Positions 6,207-12,684 of a stretch of 12,684 bases of DNA are shown here, one piece after another; the first letter of the stretch is position 1, and every line of letters begins with the position of its first letter. Position numbers and translations under genes: made by a program. The stretch comes from Paracoccaceae bacterium. GTDB lineage: Bacteria; Pseudomonadota; Alphaproteobacteria; Rhodobacterales; Rhodobacteraceae. The DNA is taken from NCBI GenBank assembly GCA_003565055.1, contig PXDM01000404.1:1-12684 (forward strand). The letters are read 5' to 3'. Under the pieces are notes generated by a model. It was not told the DNA's origin, did not search any database, and saw only the letters and a program-made list of their open reading frames with translations.

Positions 6207-6944
6207 ATGTTTGATATCAGCTTCGGTGGTGCCGCGCTGGCGGGGCTCTTGTCCTTTCTGTCGCCCTGCATCCTGCCCATCGTGCCGTTTTACCTGTGCT
6301 ACATGGCAGGTCTGTCCATGTCGGAGCTGCGCGATGAAGGCGGGCTTGCACCGGGCGCGCAGAAGCGGCTGGTCTCGGCCTCGATTGCCTTCGCGCTGGG
6401 GGTGACGACGATCTTCATGCTTCTGGGCATGGGCGCCACCGCGCTGGGACAGACCTTCATCGCCTATCGCGACACGCTCAGATGGGTCGCGGCCGGGGTG
6501 TTGTTCGTCTTCGGGCTGCATTTTCTGGGGGTGCTGCGGATCTCGCTTCTTTATCGGCAGGCCCGGATCGAGACGTCGGCCGCTCCGAAAACCGTGCTCG
6601 GCTCCTATGTCATGGGGCTTGCCTTCGGCTTTGGCTGGACGCCCTGCGTGGGCCCGGCACTTGCAGCGATTCTGATGATCGCCTCGGGCATGGGAGATAT
6701 CTGGAAGGGCGCGGCGCTGCTCGCGGTCTACGGGCTCGCGATGACCGTGCCTTTCGTGATCGCGGCGCTTTTCGCACGGCCTTTCCTCAATTGGGTGGCG
6801 CGACACCGCAGCAAACTGGCGCATGTCGAAAAAGTCATGGGAACCGTTCTGGTGCTCTTCGCTGTGCTGATCGCCACGGATTCCATCGCCTATATCGCCG
6901 AGGGCATGCTGGAGGTATTTCCCTGGTTCGCGACCATAGGCTGA
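6207..6944 (+). CDS. soxV: SoxV, CcdA-family membrane thiol-electron carrier
   Basis: This is a 245-residue inner-membrane protein of the CcdA/DsbD-beta family with about six membrane segments. The two redox cysteines sit in the canonical motifs: Cys21 in FLSPCILPIVP (first segment) and Cys147 in GWTPCVGP (fourth segment). A further Cys31 lies in the first segment. The family carries reducing equivalents from cytoplasmic thioredoxin to periplasmic thioredoxin-like partners. In Paracoccus, SoxV is needed for thiosulfate oxidation and hands electrons to SoxW, whose gene follows 28 nt downstream, so the two are co-transcribed. It is divergent from soxS across a 72-bp control region. Its length matches SoxV and not the longer DsbD. 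Confidence 0.92.
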   Translation: MFDISFGGAALAGLLSFLSPCILPIVPFYLCYMAGLSMSELRDEGGLAPGAQKRLVSASIAFALGVTTIFMLLGMGATALGQTFIAYRDTLRWVAAGVLFVFGLHFLGVLRISLLYRQARIETSAAPKTVLGSYVMGLAFGFGWTPCVGPALAAILMIASGMGDIWKGAALLAVYGLAMTVPFVIAALFARPFLNWVARHRSKLAHVEKVMGTVLVLFAVLIATDSIAYIAEGMLEVFPWFATIG

Positions 6945-6972
6945 CCGTTTTTTGACAAGGGAGGACTGAGAG

Positions 6973-7533
6973 ATGTTACGACAGCTGACCCTCGCCGCAG
7001 CGCTGGCCTTTGCCGCGCCAGCATTCGCGACCCCTGTGGGCGAAGACGGGCTGCACAAGCCCGACTGGATCGTCGAGACCTTCCGCGACATGCGCGACGA
7101 TCTCGAAGACGCCGCAGCCCAAGGCAAGCGGCTTTTGCTGATCTTCGAGCAGCGCGGCTGCATCTACTGCACGCGCATGCACGAGAACGTCTATCCTGAC
7201 CCTGAGATCACCCGCCTGCTGACCGAGGATTTCATGGTCGTGCAGGTCAATCTGTTCGGAAATGTGCCAATGACGGATTTCGACGGCACGACACTTGACG
7301 AGCGCGACATGGCGCGGCGCTGGGGCGTGGTCTTCACGCCGACGATGGTCTTCGCGCCCGAGATCGCGCCCGATTCGGGGACGATGCGCGACGCCGCCGT
7401 GATGGTCATGCCAGGCGCTTTCGAGCGCGGAACGACGCGGCTGATGCTGCAATGGGTGCTCGAAAAAGGCTACGCGGGCGACGAGCATTTCCAGCATTAC
7501 GTCGCCCGGATGCTGCGCGACCCGGCGCAATAA
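6973..7533 (+). CDS. soxW: SoxW, periplasmic thioredoxin-like protein
   Basis: This is a 186-residue secreted thioredoxin-fold protein. A signal peptide (about residues 1-19, ending in AFA) is followed by a thioredoxin_7/DsbD-gamma-like domain with the active site Cys63-Ile-Tyr-Cys66 (RGCIYCTRMH). A Thr-Pro at 122-123 (VVFTPTM) is the cis-Pro loop. The family takes electrons from SoxV and reduces periplasmic thiols, with SoxY as the likely target. GGGAGGA lies a few bases before the ATG. It forms an operon with soxV and is followed by a hairpin and the soxX control region. SoxS is a second, divergently encoded thioredoxin with a CYYC centre, so the cluster has two periplasmic partners for one SoxV. 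Confidence 0.9.
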   Translation: MLRQLTLAAALAFAAPAFATPVGEDGLHKPDWIVETFRDMRDDLEDAAAQGKRLLLIFEQRGCIYCTRMHENVYPDPEITRLLTEDFMVVQVNLFGNVPMTDFDGTTLDERDMARRWGVVFTPTMVFAPEIAPDSGTMRDAAVMVMPGAFERGTTRLMLQWVLEKGYAGDEHFQHYVARMLRDPAQ

Positions 7534-7558
7534 CGCGCATTTTCCAGCATAATTCCAA

Positions 7559-7592
7559 GGGCTTGCGCGCCTTGAGAGATCGCGCGCATCCC
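7559..7592 (+). terminator. Imperfect hairpin after soxW
   Basis: TGCGCGC (7564-7570) pairs with GCGCGCA (7582-7588) over an 11-nt loop. GGG (7559-7561) pairs with CCC (7590-7592) beyond a small internal loop. It lies 25 nt after the soxW stop. No T tract follows, so it may be a weak terminator or mRNA 3'-end stabiliser for soxVW. Confidence 0.4.
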
Positions 7593-7598
7593 GTTCCA

Positions 7599-7624
7599 TG
7601 CATATTCATAAAAATCAATATGCA
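7599..7624. promoter_or_regulatory. Candidate SoxR operator upstream of soxX, perfect 8-bp inverted repeat
   Basis: TGCATATT (7599-7606)-N10-AATATGCA (7617-7624) is a perfect 8+8 inverted repeat in a sharply AT-rich stretch. It lies about 105-130 nt upstream of soxX, in the soxW-soxX gap where SoxR is known to bind in relatives. The size and symmetry suit a dimeric ArsR-family repressor. Confidence 0.6.
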
Positions 7625-7646
7625 AAAAACCGAATTTTCATTTGCA
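7621..7646. promoter_or_regulatory. Second, overlapping inverted repeat upstream of soxX
   Basis: TGCAAA (7621-7626)-N14-TTTGCA (7641-7646) shares its left arm with the right arm of the preceding repeat. The two repeats together span 48 bp, enough for two dimers bound side by side on one face. Confidence 0.4.
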
Positions 7647-7653
7647 GCATTGG

Positions 7654-7659
7654 TATACT
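7654..7659 (+). promoter_or_regulatory. -10-like element of the soxX promoter
   Basis: TATACT matches TATAAT in 5 of 6 positions, about 75 nt before soxX and just after the inverted repeats, so a repressor there would block it. No good -35 is seen at 16-18 bp upstream. An alternative pairing is TTTGCA (7641-7646) with TCTATT (7664-7669), 17 bp apart, each 4 of 6. Confidence 0.35.
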
Positions 7660-7729
7660 GTGGTCTATTGTCGCAACACGGTGAGCTTGGGAGAGCGCAT
7701 CACCGCTAGAGCCGACTGGGAGGGCATTC

Positions 7730-8224
7730 ATGAAAAGACCATCACTCACCACAGCATGCACAGTCTCTGCATTGCTCTGGGCAGGCACAGCTTTCGCGGA
7801 AATCGCGCCTGCCGATGTGGTCTGGGAAGACGAAATCGCGATTCCCGCCTCACTGAGTGGCGCACCGGGCGATCCGGTCGCAGGTGCGGATGCCTTCGCC
7901 AGCCGGTCGGCGGGAAATTGTCTCTCTTGCCATGAAAATTCGGCCATGCCGGAACATGACTTCCACGGCAATGTCGGCCCGTCGCTCGATGGCACGGGCG
8001 CGCGCTGGAGCGAAGCAGAACTGCGCGGCATTGTTGCCAATGCCAAGCGCGTGTTTCCCGAAAGCATGATGCCGGTGTTCTACAATGACAACCCGGAGGA
8101 CTTCATCCGGCCCGGCGAAGCCTACACGGCGCGCGCCTACGACCCCGAGACTTTTTCAACGCTGCTGACCGCGCAGCAGATCGAAGACATCGTCGCCTAT
8201 CTGGTGACGTTGACCGATTGGTAG
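7730..8224 (+). CDS. soxX: SoxX, monohaem c-type cytochrome subunit of SoxXA
   Basis: This is a 164-residue periplasmic cytochrome. A signal peptide (residues 1-23, ending in AFA) leads to a class I cytochrome c domain with one haem site, Cys64-Leu-Ser-Cys67-His68. The PESMMPVFY segment supplies the probable axial Met (Met113 or Met114). SoxX pairs with SoxA, and together they oxidatively attach thiosulfate to the SoxY cysteine, passing electrons to a small cytochrome c. GGGAGGG lies 5 nt before the ATG. It is the first gene of the main structural operon (soxXYZAB C...), following a 196-bp control region with likely SoxR operators. No odd features are seen. Confidence 0.95.
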   Translation: MKRPSLTTACTVSALLWAGTAFAEIAPADVVWEDEIAIPASLSGAPGDPVAGADAFASRSAGNCLSCHENSAMPEHDFHGNVGPSLDGTGARWSEAELRGIVANAKRVFPESMMPVFYNDNPEDFIRPGEAYTARAYDPETFSTLLTAQQIEDIVAYLVTLTDW

Positions 8225-8270
8225 GCGCCTGTCTCGTACTGGCCCTGCCCTGACCCACACCAGACCCCAG

Positions 8271-8276
8271 AGAGGA
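8271..8276 (+). promoter_or_regulatory. Ribosome binding site that sets the soxY start
   Basis: AGAGGA lies 7 nt before the ATG at 8284, against 1 nt before the in-frame TTG at 8278. This selects the ATG. Confidence 0.7.
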
Positions 8277-8283
8277 ATTGAAG

Positions 8284-8703
8284 ATGCTGACAAGACGCGA
8301 TACCATGGCACTCGGCCTTGGCGTGGCCACAGTCACGATGATCCCCGGGCTTGCAAGCGCTTCGACCGAAGTTGAGCAGGCCATCGCTGCCTTCACCGGC
8401 GGCGCTGACATCAGCGAAGGTGGCGTGACCATCACGGCCCCTGAGATTGCAGAGAACGGCAACACGGTCCCCGTGGAAGTCGACGCGCCCGGCGCGGCTG
8501 CAATCCTGATCCTGGCCGCAGGCAACCCGACGCCTGGCGTGGCGACCTTCAACTTCAAAGAAGGCGCTGGCTCGCAGCGCGCGGCAACCCGCATCCGCCT
8601 CGGCGGCACGCAGGACGTGGTCGCAGTTGCGAAAATGGCCGATGGCAGCTTCAAGCAAGCCGCGCTGGAAGTGAAAGTCACGATTGGCGGTTGCGGCGGC
8701 TGA
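8284..8703 (+). CDS. soxY: SoxY, sulfur-carrier subunit of SoxYZ
   Basis: This is a 139-residue substrate carrier of the Sox pathway. The N terminus is a twin-arginine (Tat) signal (TRRDTMALGLG, residues 3-13) ending near GLASA. The protein ends in the SoxY signature GGCGG, with Cys137 on a flexible arm that carries sulfur intermediates covalently between SoxXA, SoxB and SoxCD. It is the only cysteine in the mature protein. SoxY folds and is exported together with SoxZ, whose gene follows after 48 bp. The ATG at 8284 is chosen over a TTG two codons upstream because of RBS spacing. Confidence 0.97.
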   Translation: MLTRRDTMALGLGVATVTMIPGLASASTEVEQAIAAFTGGADISEGGVTITAPEIAENGNTVPVEVDAPGAAAILILAAGNPTPGVATFNFKEGAGSQRAATRIRLGGTQDVVAVAKMADGSFKQAALEVKVTIGGCGG

Positions 8704-8751
8704 TCTGCCCCCGGCCCCAACGCTCATTACACTCGATTCAGGAGAAACAGC

Positions 8752-9078
8752 ATGTCTGACGTCAGACCTCGTATCCGCCTCCCCCGTTCCGCCAATGCTG
8801 GCGACGTGGTGGAAGTCAAGACCCTCATCAGCCACAGCATGGAAACCGGCCTGCGCCGCGACGGTTCCGGCGAAGAGATCCCGCGCCAGATCATCAATCG
8901 CTTCACCTGCGAATATGCGGGCAAGACTGTGATCGACATGGAGCTGCACCCGGCGATTTCGGCCAATCCCTATATCGAATTCGACGTCAAAGTCGAAGAA
9001 TCGGGGGATTTCGTGTTCACTTGGTATGACGATGACGGCTCGGTCTATACCGACACCCAGAGCTTCGAAGTCGGCTGA
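8752..9078 (+). CDS. soxZ: SoxZ, partner subunit of SoxYZ
   Basis: This is a 108-residue beta-rich protein matching SoxZ in length and pattern (MSDVRPRIRLP at the start, IEFDVKVEESGDFVFTW near the end). It has no signal peptide. In known systems it is folded with SoxY in the cytoplasm and carried out on SoxY's Tat signal, so its location should be periplasmic. SoxZ stabilises SoxY and helps partner enzymes dock. AGGAGA lies 8 nt before the ATG. It has one Cys (FTCEYAG, residue 53), which is not known to be catalytic in the family. Confidence 0.95.
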   Translation: MSDVRPRIRLPRSANAGDVVEVKTLISHSMETGLRRDGSGEEIPRQIINRFTCEYAGKTVIDMELHPAISANPYIEFDVKVEESGDFVFTWYDDDGSVYTDTQSFEVG

Positions 9079-9113
9079 ACTTACCATCATAGCCAGTCTG
9101 GGAGGAGACACGC

Positions 9114-9971
9114 ATGAAGATCACGACCAAGCTTTGGGCCACTGCGGCATTCTGCGGGGCGGTGCTGACCGGCGCAGCCCATGCAGACCCGCACCCCGAT
9201 GCTGAACTGATCATTGAAGGCGAGTTGCATCTTGCAACCCGCGCCGAGCCGCACGAACATCTCGGCGGCGCATTGCCCGAGATCTACTCAGGCTGGCTGT
9301 TCCGCACGGATGAAACCCGTGCGTTGCAAATGGACGATTTCGACAATCCCGGCATTCTTTTCACCGAACGCGGTGAAGACCGCTGGTATACCGCCGAAGG
9401 CACAGCCGAGCAGTCCTGTGCGGATTGCCACGGCGACCCTGATTCGATGGCGGGCGTGCGTGCTGTGATGCCGAAGGTCAATGAGGACGGCGAATTGTGG
9501 TCCTTGCAAAACTACGTCAACAACTGCCGCACCGAGCGCATGGGCGCGGAAGAATGGGCGTGGAACAGTGCCGGCATGAAGGACATGACCGCGCTGATCT
9601 CGCTGCAGTCGCGCGGCATGCCGGTCGCGGTCCAGATCGACGGCGAGGCCGCTGAATTCTGGGAGCGTGGTCGCGAGATGTACTATACGCGCTTTGGCCA
9701 GTTGGAGCTGTCCTGCGCGAATTGCCACGAGGATAACTGGGGCCGCATGATCCGCGCCGACCATCTCTCGCAGGGGATGTCGAACGGCTTCCCGACCTAC
9801 CGGCTGAAAAACCAGTCCATCGTCTCGCTGCATCAGCGCTTCCGCGGCTGTATCCGTGACACACGCGGCGAATCCTTCCCCGAAGGCGCGCAGGAATTCC
9901 GCGAGTTGGAGCTCTATGTCAGCTCGCGCGGTCTGGGCCTGCCCGTTGAAGGTGTTTCGGTGCGTCAGTAA
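9114..9971 (+). CDS. soxA: SoxA, dihaem c-type cytochrome subunit of SoxXA
   Basis: This is a 285-residue periplasmic cytochrome. The signal peptide ends near residue 24 (GAAHA). Two haem sites are present: Cys102-Ala-Asp-Cys105-His106 and Cys201-Ala-Asn-Cys204-His205. Both extra cysteines of the dihaem type are present: Cys138 in NNCRTERMG, the expected axial ligand of the first haem, and Cys246 in FRGCIRDTRGE, the active-site cysteine that becomes a persulfide ligand to the second haem. This is the Paracoccus/Rhodovulum dihaem SoxA, not the single-haem form. GGAGGAG lies 6 nt before the ATG and the gap from soxZ is 35 bp. A strong hairpin follows 8 nt after the stop. Confidence 0.96.
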   Translation: MKITTKLWATAAFCGAVLTGAAHADPHPDAELIIEGELHLATRAEPHEHLGGALPEIYSGWLFRTDETRALQMDDFDNPGILFTERGEDRWYTAEGTAEQSCADCHGDPDSMAGVRAVMPKVNEDGELWSLQNYVNNCRTERMGAEEWAWNSAGMKDMTALISLQSRGMPVAVQIDGEAAEFWERGREMYYTRFGQLELSCANCHEDNWGRMIRADHLSQGMSNGFPTYRLKNQSIVSLHQRFRGCIRDTRGESFPEGAQEFRELELYVSSRGLGLPVEGVSVRQ

Positions 9972-9979
9972 CGACATAT

Positions 9980-10010
9980 CGGGATGCGCGCCCTTGTTGC
10001 GCGCATCCCG
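9980..10010 (+). terminator. Perfect 12-bp hairpin between soxA and soxB (partial terminator or mRNA stabiliser)
   Basis: CGGGATGCGCGC (9980-9991), a 7-nt loop (CCTTGTT) and GCGCGCATCCCG (9999-10010) form a perfect stem. The T run comes late, at 10025-10030. A second, weaker stem (GCGCGCA with TGGCGC at 10019-10024, one bulge) would abut that T run and compete for the same arm. Since soxB continues the operon, read-through must occur, and a segmental-expression role is an inference. Confidence 0.55.
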
Positions 10011-10123
10011 TATTCGGCTGGCGCTTTTTTCGGCCCAGCAACATTCAAAGTTATGAAGATTGGCATATGGCGGCCTCCTCCCTGCGCGCGCCTCAGGCCA
10101 ACACATCCCAAGGAGCGAGACAT
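10011..10123. other. Remainder of soxA-soxB intergenic region
   Basis: After the hairpin, a T6 run (10025-10030) and an AT-rich stretch (10040-10069) precede the soxB RBS. TATGAA at 10052-10057 is only a 4-of-6 match to a -10 element, with no clear -35. CATATG occurs at 10064-10069 and 10121-10126. No gene is seen. Confidence 0.3.
10111..10115 (+). promoter_or_regulatory. Ribosome binding site that sets the soxB start
   Basis: AGGAG lies 8 nt before the ATG at 10124. An in-frame ATG at 10067 has no such site and would put 19 residues in front of the Tat signal. Confidence 0.7.
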
Positions 10124-11821
10124 ATGATATCCCGGCGCGAGTTTTTGCAGGCCTCCATCGCGGCCTCGGCGCTTTACGGCATTTCGGGTTTTGGCAATTG
10201 GTCGAAACTCTCCGCCCAGCAAGCGCTGACACAAGATGACCTGCTGCGGTTCGACACCTTCGGGAATGTGTCACTGATCCATATCACCGACATTCACGCC
10301 CAACTCAAGCCGATCTGGTTCCGCGAGCCGGAATGGAATATCGGCGTCGGCGATGTGAGCGGCAAGCCCCCGCATGTCGTGGGCAAGGATTTCATCGAGA
10401 TGTTCAATCTCACCCCCGGCTCGGCGGATGCCTATGCGTTGACCTATGTCGATTTCGAGGCTTTGGGCCGCACATACGGACGCATGGGTGGCATGGACCG
10501 CGTGGCGACTGTCGTGAAAGCGATCCGCGCGGATCGCCCCGATGCGATCCTGCTGGACGGTGGCGATACATGGCACGGCTCGATGACCAGCTACCTGACC
10601 GAGGGTCAGGATGTGGTCAATGTCATGAACAAGCTCGGCGTCGAGGCGATGACCTCGCATTGGGAATGGACCTTCGGTCAGGACCGGGTGCGCGACATCG
10701 TGGCGGACCTGCCCTTCCCCTTCCTCGGCCAGAACATTTACGACAATGAATGGAATGAGCCCTCCGAGGAGTTCGAACCCTATACCTGGTTCGAGCGCGG
10801 CGGCGTCAAGATCGCCGTCATCGGGCAGGCTTTCCCCTATATGCCCATCGCCAATCCGGGTTGGAAATTCCCCGAATTCAGCTTCGGCATCCGCGAATCC
10901 CGGATGCAGGAGATGGTCAATGAAGTGCGCGGTCAGGGGGCCGATCTGGTCGTGGTGCTGTCGCATAACGGCTTCGACGTGGACCGCCAGATGGCCAGCC
11001 GGGTGACCGGTATCGACATCGTGCTGACCGGCCACACGCATGACGCCCTGCCCGAGCCGGTGATTGTGGGCGAGACGCTTCTGATCGCCTCTGGCAGCCA
11101 TGGCAAATTCGTCACCCGGCTCGATCTCGATGTGCGCGACGGGCAGATGATGGGCTTCCGCCACAAGCTGATCCCGATCTTCGCCGATGTGATCACCCCC
11201 GATGCCGAGATGGCTGCGCTGATCGAAGAAGAACGCGCGCCCTTCAAGGACCAGCTCGAAGAGGTCATCGGCCACACCGACAGCCTGCTCTATCGTCGCG
11301 GCAATTTCAACGGCACCTGGGACGATCTGATCTGCGAAGCGATGATCGAAGAGCGCGACGCCGAAATCGCCATGTCGCCCGGCGTGCGCTGGGGCGCGAG
11401 CCTGCTTCCGGGCGATGCGATCACCCGCGAGGATATCCATAACGTCACCTCGATGACCTATGGCCAGTGCTACCGCACCGAGATGACGGGCGATTTCCTG
11501 AAAGTCGTGCTGGAAGATGTGGCCGACAATATCTTCAACCCTGACCCGTATTTCCAGCAAGGCGGTGACATGGTGCGCATCGGCGGGCTTGGCTATCATG
11601 TCGATGTCTCAGCCCCGGTCAATGAGCGCATTTCCAACATGACGCTCCTGAGCACAGGCGAGGCGATTGACCCGGCGCGCAACTACGTTGTTGCAGGCTG
11701 GGCCTCGGTCAATCCCGACACGGAAGGGCCGCAGATCTGGGATGTTGTCGAGAACCATATCCGCAAGATTGGCCGCGTGGCGCTTGAACCGAACACTTCG
11801 GTTCAGGTCAGCGGTGTCTAA
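10124..11821 (+). CDS. soxB: SoxB, dimanganese sulfate thiol esterase
   Basis: This is a 565-residue periplasmic enzyme of the 5'-nucleotidase/metallophosphoesterase superfamily that hydrolyses the terminal sulfonate from SoxY-bound thiosulfate, releasing sulfate. It opens with a Tat signal (SRREFLQ, residues 3-9). Metal-site motifs in order are Asp56-x-His58 in ITDIHAQLKP, Asp148 in LLDGGDTWHGS, His179 in TSHWEWTFG, His281 in LSHNGFDVD, and His304 and His306 in TGHTHDALPEP. The HWE core where other family members have NHE is typical of SoxB. The length agrees with the Paracoccus protein. The gene lies 152 bp after soxA, the widest gap in the structural operon. soxC follows after 26 bp. Confidence 0.96.
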   Translation: MISRREFLQASIAASALYGISGFGNWSKLSAQQALTQDDLLRFDTFGNVSLIHITDIHAQLKPIWFREPEWNIGVGDVSGKPPHVVGKDFIEMFNLTPGSADAYALTYVDFEALGRTYGRMGGMDRVATVVKAIRADRPDAILLDGGDTWHGSMTSYLTEGQDVVNVMNKLGVEAMTSHWEWTFGQDRVRDIVADLPFPFLGQNIYDNEWNEPSEEFEPYTWFERGGVKIAVIGQAFPYMPIANPGWKFPEFSFGIRESRMQEMVNEVRGQGADLVVVLSHNGFDVDRQMASRVTGIDIVLTGHTHDALPEPVIVGETLLIASGSHGKFVTRLDLDVRDGQMMGFRHKLIPIFADVITPDAEMAALIEEERAPFKDQLEEVIGHTDSLLYRRGNFNGTWDDLICEAMIEERDAEIAMSPGVRWGASLLPGDAITREDIHNVTSMTYGQCYRTEMTGDFLKVVLEDVADNIFNPDPYFQQGGDMVRIGGLGYHVDVSAPVNERISNMTLLSTGEAIDPARNYVVAGWASVNPDTEGPQIWDVVENHIRKIGRVALEPNTSVQVSGV

Positions 11822-11847
11822 CATAATCAACCAGAGGAACCGACGTC

Positions 11848-12684
11848 ATGACTGACAAGACCAATGACGCCCCAGAGGCGAAAGCTGGCTCCGCCTCACG
11901 CCGCGACTTCCTGCGCACCGCCGGGCTCGCGGCAGGCGGGGCCATCGTGGGCGGCGCAGGCGCGCGGGCGGCAACGCCTGACCCGCTGATCACCGAAGTG
12001 CAGCCCTATGCTTCGTTTCTGGGCGAAGGTGTGGACGCGACGCCCTACGGCATGCCGATCCATTACGAGGATCATGTCGTGCGGCGCAATGTTGAGTGGC
12101 TGACGGCTGACCCGATCAGCTCGATCAACTTCACGCCGATCCACGCGCTGGACGGCACGATCACGCCGCAGGGCTGCGCTTTCGAGCGCCACCATTCGGG
12201 CGCGATCGAGATCAGCAAGGACGAATATCGTCTGATGATCAACGGCCTCGTCGAGCGCCCGCTGGTCTTTACCTTTGGCGATCTGATGCGCATGCCGCGC
12301 GAAACCCGCGTGCATTTCTGCGAATGTGCCGCCAATAGCGGCATGGAATGGGGCGGCGCGCAGCTCAATGGCGCGCAATTCACCCATGGCATGATCCATA
12401 ACATGGAATACACTGGCGTCACGCTGCGTACGCTGCTGAATGAAGCCGGTGTGAAGCCCGAGGGCTCGTGGATCTATGTCGAAGGCCATGACGCCAGCTC
12501 GAACGGTCGTTCCATCCCGATGGAAAAGGCGCTGGATGACTGCATGATCGCCTTCTTCGCCAATGGCGAGGCGCTGCGCATGGAGCATGGCTACCCTGTG
12601 CGGCTGGTCGTGCCGGGCTGGGAAGGCAATCTCTGGGTCAAGTGGCTGCGCCGCATCGGCGTGCATGACGGTCCGATGGAAGCC
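11848..12684 (+). CDS. soxC: SoxC, molybdenum-cofactor subunit of sulfane dehydrogenase SoxCD; 3' end outside window
   Basis: The first 279 codons of SoxC are present, out of roughly 430 in relatives, and the reading frame runs off the right edge. A Tat signal (ASRRDFLRTAGLAAGG, residues 17-32) fits export of a folded molybdoprotein. The sulfite-oxidase-type Moco domain is recognisable by FCECAANSG. Cys160 aligns with the molybdenum-ligating Cys of sulfite oxidases (xCAGN). Cys158, two residues before it, is an extra Cys. With the dihaem cytochrome SoxD, SoxC removes six electrons from the sulfane sulfur on SoxY, so its presence suggests complete oxidation of thiosulfate to sulfate and no storage of sulfur globules. 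soxD would be expected just downstream. GAGGA lies 9 nt before the ATG. Confidence 0.95.
   Translation, partial: MTDKTNDAPEAKAGSASRRDFLRTAGLAAGGAIVGGAGARAATPDPLITEVQPYASFLGEGVDATPYGMPIHYEDHVVRRNVEWLTADPISSINFTPIHALDGTITPQGCAFERHHSGAIEISKDEYRLMINGLVERPLVFTFGDLMRMPRETRVHFCECAANSGMEWGGAQLNGAQFTHGMIHNMEYTGVTLRTLLNEAGVKPEGSWIYVEGHDASSNGRSIPMEKALDDCMIAFFANGEALRMEHGYPVRLVVPGWEGNLWVKWLRRIGVHDGPMEA

Noticed and set aside
6144..7163. Long minus-strand open frame opposite soxV and soxW (339 codons)
   Set aside because: It is antisense to two recognisable genes, has no domain, and is rich in Arg, Gln and His, as frame shadows are.
7452..7709. Small plus-strand open frame overlapping the soxW end and the soxX control region
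   Set aside because: It is out of frame with soxW, has no RBS, and covers the AT-rich operator region.
8278..8283. TTG start for soxY two codons upstream
   Set aside because: The RBS would be 1 nt away, while the ATG at 8284 has 7-nt spacing.
10067..10123. N-terminal extension of soxB from the ATG at 10067
   Set aside because: It lacks an RBS and would bury the Tat signal. The ATG at 10124 has AGGAG at good spacing.
10271..11599. Long minus-strand open frame opposite soxB (442 codons)
   Set aside because: soxB carries all family motifs on the plus strand, and the antisense product resembles no family and runs in the phase that GC-rich codons keep open.
4057..12684. A previously undescribed gene system in the right two thirds of the window
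   Set aside because: Each gene matches a known Sox component in the known Paracoccus-type order. The novelty lies, if anywhere, in SoxR and the control sequences.

Overview
The window is a piece of a high-GC alphaproteobacterial chromosome, most likely from the Rhodobacterales (Paracoccus/Rhodobacter/Roseobacter relatives). The evidence is the codon use, an nspC-speB polyamine pair, a Paracoccus-type sox gene order, and an intergenic CCCCCCGAGGATATTT element that I recall as widespread in that order. Nearly all of the sequence is accounted for by recognisable genes. Its main content is a sulfur-oxidation (Sox) cluster, which is a known system and not a new one.

Layout. (1) 2-1434, plus strand: the 3' part of carboxynorspermidine decarboxylase (nspC) overlaps by 4 nt an agmatinase-family gene (speB) and is followed by a terminator and a composite repeat-like element. 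(2) 1579-4053, plus strand: gyrB with its own sigma70-like promoter. (3) 5590-4057, minus strand: soxR (ArsR-type repressor) and soxT (YeeE/YedE-type sulfur-compound transporter). soxT converges on gyrB with only 3 bp between the stop codons. (4) 6134-5706, minus strand: soxS (periplasmic thioredoxin), transcribed towards soxR. (5) 6207-7533, plus strand: soxV (CcdA-like membrane electron carrier) and soxW (periplasmic thioredoxin). (6) 7730-12684, plus strand: soxX-soxY-soxZ-soxA-soxB and a truncated soxC, running off the right edge, where soxD would be expected.

How it works together (family knowledge applied to these genes). SoxY, with a C-terminal GGCGG arm, pairs with SoxZ and carries sulfur intermediates on its Cys. 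SoxXA, with three c-type haems in total, oxidatively couples thiosulfate to SoxY. SoxB hydrolyses off sulfate. SoxC(D) oxidises the remaining sulfane sulfur. SoxV, SoxW and SoxS move reducing equivalents to the periplasm to keep SoxY and partner thiols active. SoxR represses, and SoxT probably imports a sulfur compound that acts as signal or nutrient.

The two AT-rich intergenic regions (soxS/soxV and soxW/soxX) hold inverted repeats. They sit where SoxR operators are known in Paracoccus-type clusters. Points worth a second look: SoxR lacks the usual dithiol sensor cysteines; nested inverted repeats lie in front of soxX; the soxS/soxV operator candidate covers the soxS start codon; a perfect 12-bp hairpin separates soxA from soxB; and the gyrB/soxT stop codons lie in one palindrome. 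No tRNA, rRNA, CRISPR, transposon or replication origin was seen.
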